DNA from: a bacterium
GTDB lineage: Bacteria; Zhuqueibacterota; QNDG01; DSAB01
DNA length: 32,808 nucleotides
Assembly: GCA_016931965.1 (NCBI GenBank)
Contig: JAFGDT010000082.1
Span: 1-32,808, forward strand
Direction: 5' to 3'
Numbering within the stretch: the stretch's first letter is position 1; the number at the start of each line of letters is the position of its first letter. The position numbers and the translations under genes are program-made. Below are positions 24,571-31,516 of this stretch, piece by piece. The notes beneath the pieces were generated by a model. The model did not search any database, was not told the DNA's origin, and saw nothing but the letters and a program-made list of their open reading frames with translations.

Positions 24571-25245
24571 CTACTTGCTTTCAAGACTATAACTCGTTAG
24601 ACGGATCAGATTGTCTAATACATGACTTGTTTGATAGAATTTACCCTCTGTAGACCATTGCAGGTTTTCCAGCGAACCATTAATCATTTCTAAGTCCTGC
24701 CGCCTTTGTTTTTCAAGGTTTTGAACAATGTTTGCCCACGCCAGAACATTTTCATTGCTCTGTTTGTATTCACTCTCTTTGATCATCTGCGATACGAGAA
24801 GAAGTGTTTCTTTCTGATTCTGTTCGAGCGTATCTATAAAGAGAGCTTCCCGATTCGTCTCGGCTCTTTCCGGAACAATACTGACTGCCATGCTCCACTC
24901 ACCATCGTGATAACCAACACGAAAATTTAACAAGGCTAAAAAGACCAGAACAGCTGCAACAATTGCTGGAATGCCCAGTGCCAGCCGACGGCCCCAGCCA
25001 ATCTGCTTGAATCTTGCCCATTGTATGATCCACCAAGTAGCAGGCTCATGAATAAAAACGTATTTGAAATTGGGCTGTATATCTTTCCATTGATCCAGAA
25101 CTTTGACGGTGTTCTGCAATTCCTTATACACTTGACTGCAAGATTTGCACTGTTTTAAATGTTTGTGTACTTGTTTACTCTCCTCAATATCCAGTTCACC
25201 ATAAAGCAAAGAAACAAGACTTTGATGTATATCATCACATTTCAT
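24571..25245 (-). CDS. Zinc-finger anti-sigma factor
   Basis: 224 aa, the ATG overlapping the end of the sigma gene by 11 bases and preceded by AGGAGG. The N-terminal ZAS/zf-HC2 domain has H29-x3-C33-x2-C36 (HLKQCKSC) after SLLYGELDIEESKQVHKHL. One transmembrane helix lies near 90-107 (LALGIPAIVAAVLVFLALL), leaving about 115 residues in the periplasm with Gln/Glu-rich helices. Expected to bind and inhibit the co-encoded sigma factor and release it on an envelope signal, possibly by proteolysis. Confidence 0.9.
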   Translation of the reverse strand: MKCDDIHQSLVSLLYGELDIEESKQVHKHLKQCKSCSQVYKELQNTVKVLDQWKDIQPNFKYVFIHEPATWWIIQWARFKQIGWGRRLALGIPAIVAAVLVFLALLNFRVGYHDGEWSMAVSIVPERAETNREALFIDTLEQNQKETLLLVSQMIKESEYKQSNENVLAWANIVQNLEKQRRQDLEMINGSLENLQWSTEGKFYQTSHVLDNLIRLTSYSLESK

Positions 25246-25831
25246 GGAGTAACACCTCCTTGTTCACTTTAGACTTTTCTAAAAATATTCTGAGGGATTG
25301 CAATCCGTTATACAACCTGGATTTCACTGTATTAACAGGTTGTTTTAAAATGTCTGCAATCTCGATAAATTTTAATCCTTGATACTGTTTCATAATTATA
25401 ACCGTTCTCTGTTCTTCGGGAAGCTTCATGAGGGCTTCCTTTAACAATTCACTCACACTCTGTTGATGACACAAATCCTCTGGTGTTTGAACCGACGCAT
25501 CCATGATCTGTTGACAAGAATAGGAAGGAGGATCTTCTGGATCACTTTCAATAGAAATGAGACGGTGATTCTTTCTCTTCTTATATTCGTCCCGACACAA
25601 ATTCAGCGCGATCCGGTAAATCCAGGATGAAAATTTTTGCCGTTCCCGAAGTGTTTTTAATTTTTTATACACACGTAAAAATACATGTTGACAGACATCT
25701 TGGGCTGTTTCTTCATTGCCTAAATTTCTATAGACAAAATTAAAAATAGGTCTCTCCCAGCGCCATACCAAAAGATTAAATGCATGGATGTCTCCCTCCA
25801 AAAACCGCTCAATAAGGACATCATCTGTCAT
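25235..25831 (-). CDS. ECF sigma-70 family RNA polymerase sigma factor
   Basis: 198 aa from the ATG at 25831 (AGAGG site); a start at 25864 would add eleven odd residues. Region 2: NEETAQDVCQHVFLRVYKKLKTL and FSSWIYRIALNLCRDEYKKRK. Region 4: LPEEQRTVIIMKQYQGLKFIEIADILKQPVNTVKSRLYNGLQSL. A linker of moderate length joins them. Typical ECF architecture, close in kind to the paralogue at 22517-23098. It overlaps the anti-sigma gene, so the two are translationally coupled. Confidence 0.95.
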   Translation of the reverse strand: MTDDVLIERFLEGDIHAFNLLVWRWERPIFNFVYRNLGNEETAQDVCQHVFLRVYKKLKTLRERQKFSSWIYRIALNLCRDEYKKRKNHRLISIESDPEDPPSYSCQQIMDASVQTPEDLCHQQSVSELLKEALMKLPEEQRTVIIMKQYQGLKFIEIADILKQPVNTVKSRLYNGLQSLRIFLEKSKVNKEVLLHEM

Positions 25832-26164
25832 ACAAAAACAACCTCTACGACTCGAAACCTTCATATAAAGGACGATACAAAAACAGAAAAAGTTTTGAAT
25901 TTTTCAAACGAAAACCTAAAACATACAATATTAGAAAAAAACAGAACCTTGAAAAAGGGATGAAAATTCCCTCACCATTAGGAAAAAGGTACCCAAAAAA
26001 ATCGGTAAAAATCGCCTTATTTGGTATAATTCGAAATAGAAAGCGACTAAAACATCTTCGGTGCAATATTTGCGACATATACACAATGCATGATTTAATA
26101 GTAAGAAAGATTACAAATTTAAACAAAATAGAGAGAGAAATTGCACAATGAAGAGGAGGAATAC
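25832..26164. other. Divergent intergenic region
   Basis: About 330 bases between a minus-strand sigma gene and a plus-strand small protein. Besides the candidate ECF promoter it contains a TATAAT at about 26024-26029, without a convincing minus-35 partner, and GGGATGAAAATTCCC (25958-25972), a short palindrome-like stretch. No gene seen. Confidence 0.5.
25871..25896 (-). promoter_or_regulatory. Candidate ECF promoter of sigma gene 25235-25831
   Basis: Minus strand AAAAC (25892-25896), 17 bases, CGTC (25871-25874); the CGTC core and spacing match classic ECF promoters. Predicted start about 33 bases before the ATG. Confidence 0.4.
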
Positions 26165-26371
26165 ATGATCGGTTATATCATACTTACTTTCATTACAGGC
26201 GGAATATTCGGCATGATTGGAATGGCAATGTTGGCCTTTGGGCCCAAAACAAGTCTTCTCCAGGAAAATCGTATTTTGAAAGAGCGGTTGCAATTTTTGG
26301 AAAAACAAACACAAAAAAAATATCAGCCTGTAAAAGATCCACGGCCACATGTTCATACATTGGTTAACTAA
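26165..26371 (+). CDS. Small membrane protein with coiled-coil tail
   Basis: 68 aa from the ATG at 26165, fixed by AGGAGG eight bases upstream. One Gly-rich transmembrane helix (about 2-24, IILTFITGGIFGMIGMAML), then a coiled-coil segment (LLQENRILKERLQFLEKQ) and a basic tail with two His. It looks like the small DUF3789-type membrane proteins, but family membership is uncertain. A terminator follows. Confidence 0.7.
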   Translation: MIGYIILTFITGGIFGMIGMAMLAFGPKTSLLQENRILKERLQFLEKQTQKKYQPVKDPRPHVHTLVN

Positions 26372-26425
26372 ACCCTACGACTTGTCCATTATTTCCTCAA
26401 ATATATTTCTAGGGGTGGAGAGAGA

Positions 26426-26454
26426 AATCCCGATTGGACTGAATCGGGGTTTTT
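26426..26454 (+). terminator. Terminator after the small membrane protein
   Basis: AATCCCGATT pairs with AATCGGGGTT around a six-base loop, followed by a run of T. Confidence 0.8.
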
Positions 26455-26485
26455 AAACGAATCAATAAACCGACGCGTTTTCCCC

Positions 26486-26514
26486 TTGATTTACAATAAA
26501 TTATTTTTTATATT
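26486..26514 (+). promoter_or_regulatory. Promoter of the tRNA pair
   Basis: TTGATT (26486-26491), 17 bases, TATATT (26509-26514), ending 10 bases before the first tRNA. Confidence 0.6.
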
Positions 26515-26524
26515 TTTTTCCCAT

Positions 26525-26600
26525 GGTGGGTATAGCTCAGCTTGGTAAGAGCGTCAGGTTGTGGCCCTGAAGGCCGCGGGTTCAAGTCCCGCTACTCACC
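26525..26600 (+). tRNA. tRNA-His (GTG anticodon)
   Basis: Cloverleaf with acceptor stem GTGGGTA / TACTCAC, anticodon loop TTGTGGC (anticodon GTG) and T-arm GCGGGTTCAAGTCCCGC. The genome-encoded G at 26525 and discriminator C at 26600 are the His-specific identity pair. No CCA is encoded. Confidence 0.96.
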
Positions 26601-26621
26601 CGAAAAGACTGTGTCTTGATT

Positions 26622-26694
26622 GTCCCCATCGTCTAGTGGCCTAGGACTCAAGATTTTCGATCTTGCAACAGGGGTTCGACTCCCCTTGGGGACG
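26622..26694 (+). tRNA. tRNA-Glu (TTC anticodon)
   Basis: Acceptor GTCCCCA / TGGGGAC, anticodon stem CAAGA / TCTTG around loop TTTTCGA (anticodon TTC), T-arm AGGGGTTCGACTCCCCT, discriminator G. No encoded CCA. It is 21 bases after tRNA-His and likely cotranscribed. Confidence 0.96.
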
Positions 26695-26986
26695 CAAAAT
26701 AATTTTAATATATAGATTTAGCTATGTATCGTTGGTTTGAAAGTCATTCCTCTGATATTAACAAATAATTTAAAAAACATTAGGTTTTGGAATAATATAT
26801 CAGTATATTGTTTTTGTAATTCATGTGTACACAGTTATTAGATGTTGGAGATGTTTTTTAATTTTTTAAAATTCTGCATTATTTTCTATCCCCATCTTAA
26901 AAATAATCGATTTTAGAATAATATACGACTCCAAAAAATAAGAAACTGGATATACGATTATTTTACTTTAGTAAAAAGGTGAAAAA
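26695..26986. other. AT-rich leader of the cold-shock gene
   Basis: About 290 bases with no gene. Contains a 15-base direct repeat with one mismatch, TTTTGGAATAATATA (26785-26799) and TTTTAGAATAATATA (26911-26925). A long 5' leader is common for cold-shock genes. Confidence 0.5.
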
Positions 26987-27187
26987 ATGGAAAACGGAAC
27001 TGTAAAATGGTTCAACCGAACCAGAGGTTTTGGGTTTATTGAACGAGAAGAAGGTGAAGACCTGTTCGTCCACTTTAGTGCCATTCAAGGTGATGGATTT
27101 AAAGTACTGGATGAGGGGGACTCAGTCGAGTTCGAAATAACTCAGGGCGATAAAGGGTTTCAAGCCACAAATGTAACAAAATTGTAG
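26987..27187 (+). CDS. csp: Cold-shock domain protein (CspA family)
   Basis: 66 aa, the usual length. RNA-binding motifs RNP1 (RGFGFIE) and RNP2 (DLFVHFSAI) are intact, and [10 protein letters not shown] is the classic start. Binds single-stranded RNA and DNA and melts secondary structure. Ribosome site AAAAGGTG. It sits in a neighbourhood with an RRM protein and a KH protein. Its own strong terminator follows. Confidence 0.97.
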   Translation: MENGTVKWFNRTRGFGFIEREEGEDLFVHFSAIQGDGFKVLDEGDSVEFEITQGDKGFQATNVTKL

Positions 27188-27205
27188 TATTCCCCTTGTA
27201 AATTA

Positions 27206-27241
27206 AAAACCCGTTGTATTAAAAAACAACGGGTTTTTTTA
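27206..27241 (+). terminator. Bidirectional terminator between csp and tatA
   Basis: AACCCGTTGT / ACAACGGGTT stem, with A and T runs on both flanks, so it can stop csp transcripts on plus and tatA transcripts on minus. Confidence 0.88.
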
Positions 27242-27316
27242 TTTGAAAGCTTATTGGGTACTTATCCATATCAGACAATGACTTCGTCCCACTGAATATA
27301 ACTCATTAAACTTCGA

Positions 27317-27370
27317 TTAACCTGTTTTCTTATTCTCTTCTTCACTTTTTTCTTCTGGTTCTTTGAATTC
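27317..27370 (-). pseudogene. In-frame TatA tail remnant beyond the stop
   Basis: Seventeen sense codons and a stop directly follow the tatA TAA in the same frame. The residues EFKEPEEKSEEENKKTG have the composition of a TatA charged tail, which is dispensable in studied TatA proteins. Confidence 0.55.
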
Positions 27371-27520
27371 TTAATCAACATGTTTTGTTACATCTTGAAA
27401 TTCCCTGATGCTTTTTCCCAATCCGCGAGCCAAATCAGGAATTCTTTTTGCTCCAAATAGAAGAAAAATTATGAACAAAATAATGAATAATTCCGGTATT
27501 CCAATAGATCCAATTCCCAA
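27371..27520 (-). CDS. tatA: Twin-arginine translocase subunit TatA, short
   Basis: 49 aa, starting at TTG (27520) nine bases after AAGGAGG; no ATG or GTG is in frame and a TGA lies just upstream. The sequence has the TatA hallmarks: short periplasmic GIGSIGIPEL, hydrophobic helix LFIILFIIFLLFG, the FGAKRIPDLARGLGKSIREF hinge and amphipathic helix. It ends at TAA (27371-27373) after TKHVD. The frame stays open for 17 more codons, EFKEPEEKSEEENKKTG, to a second TAA (27317-27319): exactly the Glu/Lys-rich tail typical of TatA. This suggests a recent nonsense change, a read error, or readthrough. TatA pairs with TatC, not in this window, to export folded proteins. Confidence 0.9.
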   Translation of the reverse strand: MGIGSIGIPELFIILFIIFLLFGAKRIPDLARGLGKSIREFQDVTKHVD

Positions 27521-27581
27521 TGATGACGACCTCCTTCATTTGTTTTAAATATGATTTGCTGATTATCACGATCCGCATGGT

Positions 27582-27734
27582 TCATATTTCTATTTTATCT
27601 TTTTCCAAATTTTCTCTTGTGTGTCCTTTACAGCTTTCCAAAATTTTGTTAATCCTTTTCAAAATTTCATACTCTATGGGAGAATTGCTTGCCATTGAAA
27701 TACACATACAGCAATCTAAAATAGTATCAATCAT
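27582..27734 (-). CDS. Possible 50-aa Cys-containing small protein
   Basis: Frame from ATG 27734 to TGA, starting MIDTILDCCMCISMAS and with a helical second half (EYEILKRINKILESC). GGG lies four bases before the ATG, a weak site. An internal ATG at 27695 is an alternative. It sits between two minus-strand genes, 61 bases ahead of tatA. Codon use is like that of neighbours, and Cys clustering (CCMC) is more than chance would give in AT-rich DNA, but I recognise no family. Confidence 0.35.
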   Translation of the reverse strand: MIDTILDCCMCISMASNSPIEYEILKRINKILESCKGHTRENLEKDKIEI

Positions 27735-27827
27735 TCTGCCCTATCGATCGGGAAGTAATCAAACCCCCATTTTCCTCATTGTAAAAGTTACAAATAGAAG
27801 CATTCACTTCTTCAATTCAATTTCTGT

Positions 27828-28064
27828 TTAAAATTTACACGGAAATGTCCGTCGTCTGATGGTTTTTCCTGATTCTCTTCTGATTAATTGGTTCATATCC
27901 TGAGCGACGATAACCCTTCCACTTTCCGTAATTAAAAATGAGTATGGCTCCCCTTCCATTTCAACCTCTGTGAATTTAACATCACTCTTTGAGGTTTTAA
28001 TGTCTCTTTCGTGATATTTTTGTTTTAATTCATCGATCGCTGACTGCTTCTTGCTTTTTCCCAT
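27828..28064 (-). CDS. Small hypothetical protein, 78 aa
   Basis: Not recognised. ATG with a TAGGAG site nine bases upstream. The N-terminus is Lys/Gln-rich and helical (SKKQSAIDELKQKYHERD), the middle has a beta pattern (VKFTEVEMEGEPYSFLITESGRVIVAQ) and the end is very basic (RRESGKTIRRRTF). Composition would suit an RNA-binding or ribosome-associated protein, but that is inference. Confidence 0.65.
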   Translation of the reverse strand: MGKSKKQSAIDELKQKYHERDIKTSKSDVKFTEVEMEGEPYSFLITESGRVIVAQDMNQLIRRESGKTIRRRTFPCKF

Positions 28065-28094
28065 GATGGATTTTCTCCTAAAACTGACATCAAT

Positions 28095-28124
28095 AAAAAG
28101 CCAAAAGTTTGATAACTCTTGGCT
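28095..28124 (-). terminator. Hairpin terminator after the RRM gene
   Basis: AGCCAAGAGTT / AACTTTTGGCT on the minus strand with one mismatch, then five T. About 145 bases after the stop at 28270. Confidence 0.6.
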
Positions 28125-28269
28125 GACTTTTCAGTTCCAAAATTGTTAACCATAAATTAAACTTATTTTTAAGTCAATCGATTGATTCGGTTAACCTGCT
28201 TTGCTTGAACTTTAGTTTCTTTAAACGGTTTTCTCCAGTTCTTCGAATCAATAGCCATACCGCTGGTTC

Positions 28270-28545
28270 CTAAAATCGTCGCCCTACGCCTCTACGATTA
28301 TCTGGTCGAGGGCGAGCCTCATTGACTTTAAGACTTTGCCCTTTTAAGTCCTTACCATTCAAACCATTTATTGCGGACTGTGCTTCATCTTTAGAAGGCA
28401 TCTCAACAAATCCAAAACCCCGAGGTTCACCACTGTATTTGTCCTTAACAATATTGACGGATTTGAGCTGCCCGAAAGCCTCAAACACGTCTTTCAAATC
28501 ATCTTCAGAGACATCGCGTGACAGGTTACCTACATAAATATTCAT
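28270..28545 (-). CDS. RRM-domain RNA-binding protein
   Basis: 91 aa, start fixed by AAGGAG. One RNA-recognition motif fills residues 1-78: RNP2 is NIYVGNL (2-8), RNP1 is RGFGFVEM (about 42-49), with the usual KDKYSGEPR linker before it. A short Arg/Gly tail (RPRPDNRRGVGRRF) follows. Bacterial RRM proteins of this type resemble the cold-inducible Rbp family of cyanobacteria and are probable RNA chaperones. Neighbour of KhpA and near a cold-shock protein. Confidence 0.95.
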   Translation of the reverse strand: MNIYVGNLSRDVSEDDLKDVFEAFGQLKSVNIVKDKYSGEPRGFGFVEMPSKDEAQSAINGLNGKDLKGQSLKVNEARPRPDNRRGVGRRF

Positions 28546-28587
28546 GGTATTCTCCTTTTTAACTTCATGTTGATGAATCGATCATTT

Positions 28588-28869
28588 TTACTGATCATTG
28601 ACTTTTTTTCTTTGACTACCAGGCGTTTTCTCCTTTCCATCTTCTAAAATTTCGAAAATAAACCGCTTACCCTGTTTAGCTGCAGCTGCTGCCAAAAGCG
28701 TGCGAAGAGCCAGTGCATTTTGACCATGTCGCCCAATCACCTTTCCGATATCCCCATCGCCAACATGCAATTCAAAGACAATAGTTCGTTCACCAGCAAT
28801 TTCGTGAATTCTAACTTCCTCAGGCTTATCAACTAAATGTTTAACCAGATACTCAATAAATTCTTTCAC
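28588..28869 (-). CDS. khpA: KH-domain RNA-binding protein KhpA
   Basis: 93 aa from GTG at 28869, placed five bases after GGAGG; the longer reading from TTG at 28881 would put the ribosome site inside the gene. MKEFIEYLVKHLVDKPEEV is the normal KhpA start. The KH loop GKVIGRHGQ (GxxG) follows VGDGDI, then the Ala-rich helix LLAAAAAKQGKRF. A tail of basic residues ends it. KhpA/YlqC proteins bind RNA, often with KhpB. Usually next to rpsP or ffh; here the neighbour is an RRM protein. Confidence 0.93.
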   Translation of the reverse strand: MKEFIEYLVKHLVDKPEEVRIHEIAGERTIVFELHVGDGDIGKVIGRHGQNALALRTLLAAAAAKQGKRFIFEILEDGKEKTPGSQRKKVNDQ

Positions 28870-28971
28870 GAGGTCCTCCAAAGATGGTCATACCGGCAAA
28901 AAGTCCCATGATGTGCAACCCTTCTATTTAATAAGCTATTTGTTAATCGAATCTTTCCATACTGTAAAAAA

Positions 28972-30426
28972 TCACACTGCCAGTCCTGCTTTCTCGTCGT
29001 CAAGCAGGACTTGTTCTCTATAATCGATCATGATTTTGGTATTCTCTTTCGGACGTAAAAGCTCCATCACCTTTAAAAATGTTTTATTCTTTTTCTGCCA
29101 AAGTCGGTTGAGTTTATGTCCGTAGATCGCTATAGCAAAGTCAATCCAGGCAAACGATAATGCACGACGAATAATTTCCATGAACGAATAGAATTTCGAG
29201 TGACTGAATATCTGTGCGCGCTGAAGTTCGAACAGTGAAAGGCCATTGGATTTGAACACTGCATGATGTGCATCGTACAGCGACCAATCTCGGAACTGAA
29301 TCCGGTTTTCGCAAGTCACCCGTTCGTAGAATTCGGATCCGGGGAGCGGCGTTAATATCATGAATTGGGTAGATGACAATTTTGCCCGCTTGGCGAACCG
29401 GACGGTCTCTTTCACTGTGTGCCAGTCATCTTCGTCAAATCCATACACGAACATCCCGTGGATGCGGATTCCCTGCTTGTGGAGCACCCTGATTGCCTGA
29501 GCCATTTCATCGACGGTCTGTTGTTTTTTCATGGATTTAAGGCTCCTTGGATTAACCGATTCCATTCCGATGTACAGCGTGTGGCATCCTGCTTCTTTCA
29601 TTAAATGGACGAGCTCCGGATCTTTGGCTATGTCCACACGCACCTGTGTTGACCATGTGAACTTGAATTTTTCCTCGATCATGCGCTGCAGCAATTCCTT
29701 GGCACGTTTCCGGTTCGCTGTAAAATTATCATCGTAGAAGAAAATTGAATTTTTCTTATGATTGTAACGGTGAAGTTCCTCAATGATGTTTTCTGTCGAG
29801 CGGAACCGGTAAGCTTTTCCGAACATGCCCGTAACCGAGCAGAACGAACAGTGAAAAGGACACCCTCTTGATGTCTGAACCGGGATTGTAATCTTGCCGC
29901 CTATCTTTTTTCTCATAAACTGTGAAAGGTTAAAATCCGGAAATGGATTTGCATCAAGCGGTTTTGATAACGGCTTTAATGTGTTGTGGATTGATTGATC
30001 TGCAACTTGATAAGACAGGTTCGGCACTCCGGAAAAATGTTTCCCATTCTCCCATGTTTCAAGAAAAGATACAAACGCCTCTTCAGCTTCTCCGCGGATC
30101 ACATAATCTGCGTGTTGGAGAGCTTCGTCCGGAAGAAAGGTCACATGGGGACCACCCATCATCACAGGAACTCCCAAAGAACGGCATTTATCCGCAATGG
30201 CATAGGCACGCGGGGCAGTAGATGTGATGGTCGAAATGCCAACCATATCAGCATGTTGAATTTTTCCAAAGTCGATTTTTTGTGACTGTTCAACAATGAC
30301 TTCTGCTTCCCACCCTTTTTTTCTGGCGATTGCGCCAAGAATAAATATACCGAGCCGCGGCAATGGAAATCGCGAGAAGATATGCAGGTTAGGTGCCTTC
30401 GGTTCGATAAAAACAATTGTTCTCAT
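28972..30426 (-). CDS. B12-binding radical SAM protein
   Basis: 484 aa; start at the ATG 30426 after GGAGAG (an upstream ATG is four codons earlier). Residues about 10-130 form a cobalamin-binding-like fold (ADMVGISTITSTAPRAYAIAD, MMGGPHVTFLPDEAL). The radical SAM core begins at about 180 with C189-x3-C193-x2-C196 (SRGCPFHCSFCSVTG), the cluster-binding triad, then FFYDDNFTANRKRAKEL, YIGMESVNPRSL and MFVYGFDEDDW. The C-terminal part (370-484) is helical. The class includes methyltransferases and ring-forming enzymes; substrate cannot be inferred. Cobalamin use is likely but the canonical DxHxxG is not evident. Confidence 0.92.
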   Translation of the reverse strand: MRTIVFIEPKAPNLHIFSRFPLPRLGIFILGAIARKKGWEAEVIVEQSQKIDFGKIQHADMVGISTITSTAPRAYAIADKCRSLGVPVMMGGPHVTFLPDEALQHADYVIRGEAEEAFVSFLETWENGKHFSGVPNLSYQVADQSIHNTLKPLSKPLDANPFPDFNLSQFMRKKIGGKITIPVQTSRGCPFHCSFCSVTGMFGKAYRFRSTENIIEELHRYNHKKNSIFFYDDNFTANRKRAKELLQRMIEEKFKFTWSTQVRVDIAKDPELVHLMKEAGCHTLYIGMESVNPRSLKSMKKQQTVDEMAQAIRVLHKQGIRIHGMFVYGFDEDDWHTVKETVRFAKRAKLSSTQFMILTPLPGSEFYERVTCENRIQFRDWSLYDAHHAVFKSNGLSLFELQRAQIFSHSKFYSFMEIIRRALSFAWIDFAIAIYGHKLNRLWQKKNKTFLKVMELLRPKENTKIMIDYREQVLLDDEKAGLAV

Positions 30427-30478
30427 GATTCTCTCCATTTACTGAATCCAATCATTTATGTATTTCAAATTAACAATC

Positions 30479-30589
30479 TTATAGAGATTCTTTCTTCTGT
30501 TTTGCCTGTTTCTTCTCAGATTTGGCTGCTTGCTGTTTTACCTTTTGTTTCTTTCTCTTCTGCTGATCCTTCTTACCTTTATCACCCAT
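30479..30589 (-). CDS. Small Lys/Gln-rich protein, 36 aa
   Basis: ATG at 30589 follows AAGGAG. The product MGDKGKKDQQKRKKQKVK and so on has about one Lys in three and a final ESL. The MGDKGKK opening occurs in small basic proteins of several proteobacterial and related groups annotated as hypothetical. Probably disordered and nucleic-acid or ribosome associated. Confidence 0.65.
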   Translation of the reverse strand: MGDKGKKDQQKRKKQKVKQQAAKSEKKQAKQKKESL

Positions 30590-30741
30590 TAAAAACTCCT
30601 TCTGTCTCGTAAAAGGACGATTCGTTATAATAAACCCTACTCCTTGCGTTTACTGATTTTTGATGATCTCACTTTCATAAAAATTCAGAATGAACGGTAT
30701 AAAATTAAAATACCCTCATATTTTGATTCTTAATCTGGTAA

Positions 30742-30867
30742 CTAACCGGGATTGTCTTTGGATTGTATATTGTCCTTACCCAGTTTGCGTTGTCTTTTTT
30801 CATCTTTCCTTTTTTTCTTTTCCAATTCTTTCTTCCGTTTTTCATATGAGTAATTTGTTCTTGCCAA
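30742..30867 (-). CDS. Small Lys/Arg-rich protein, 41 aa, TTG start
   Basis: TTG at 30867 is preceded by AAAGGAGG at seven bases, the strongest start signal in this frame; the frame continues upstream as noise. It reads MARTNYSYEKRKKELEKKKR then a basic helix and an uncharged end. Same style as widespread small 'ARxNYSxEKRxKE' proteins, annotated as hypothetical. Possibly ribosome-associated. Confidence 0.65.
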   Translation of the reverse strand: MARTNYSYEKRKKELEKKKRKDEKRQRKLGKDNIQSKDNPG

Positions 30868-30983
30868 TTTGTTATCCTCCTTTACGAATAATCCCTCGCT
30901 GCTTAGAGCTGATTTATTGAAAAATTCAGATAAACCCCTCAATGGACAAAGATTACCAACCTTAAATACCAATACCCATTCGA

Positions 30984-31352
30984 TCAGCCAGTGCTTGGAT
31001 AAAAGGACTCCCGGATGACGTCAAGAATCAACTTTTCAGATGGCCTTTCGATGCACTTCCTCTGTGTTCCCATTTGATAAATATAGATGGCTTCACTTTC
31101 TCCTGTCAGTATGAGAACCCGCAACTGTGGATGCTCTTTGAACAATTGACCGCAGATTCTGGGTACACCGTCTACTTTGAGTGGTGTGATAATGACCACA
31201 TCAACAGGTGTCATGCGGAGAGCGAATATAAGCTCTATGGGATCAATCACTTCACCCACCACTTTCATATCCGGTTGGCGCTCAATTAAATTTCGCATGA
31301 CTTCCGATAACAATTTCGGACGGCTTGAAAACATCACATTAATTTTTGACAT
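30984..31352 (-). CDS. Receiver-like protein lacking phospho-acceptor Asp
   Basis: 122 aa from the ATG at 31352. The fold of a NarL-type receiver can be followed (INVMFSSRPKLLSEVMRNLIERQPDMKVVGE, then VDVVIITPLKVDG and LRVLILTGESEA), but the Asp-Asp of beta-1 is Ser9-Ser10 and the phospho-acceptor position is Thr56. The conserved Lys lies in a loop starting ERPSEKL. No output domain follows. It lies downstream of a normal NarL-type regulator on the same strand (117 bases after it) and may be a decoy or partner. Confidence 0.75.
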   Translation of the reverse strand: MSKINVMFSSRPKLLSEVMRNLIERQPDMKVVGEVIDPIELIFALRMTPVDVVIITPLKVDGVPRICGQLFKEHPQLRVLILTGESEAIYIYQMGTQRKCIERPSEKLILDVIRESFYPSTG

Positions 31353-31435
31353 CACAATATCCCATTTAAAGTTATATATAGTTTCAGAATAATTGATCAA
31401 ATAATCAATAGACAGGAAGGTACAAAAAAGGTCTA

Positions 31436-31470
31436 CAGGAGGGACTAGTTTAGAAATAGTCCCAATCCTG
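31436..31470 (-). terminator. Hairpin after NarL-type regulator
   Basis: GGGACTA (31441-31447) pairs with TAGTCCC (31457-31463), extended by outer CAGGA / TCCTG. On the minus strand a T6 run follows after a short gap. About 50 bases after the stop at 31517. Confidence 0.5.
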
Positions 31471-31516
31471 TTTTAACGGAAAAAGTACTGGTACCTATGG
31501 AAGGAAAAGTCGGGTA

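Noticed and set aside
27520-27831. 103-codon plus-strand frame starting in the tatA ribosome site
   Set aside because: No own ribosome site, and its start overlaps the SD region of tatA on the other strand.
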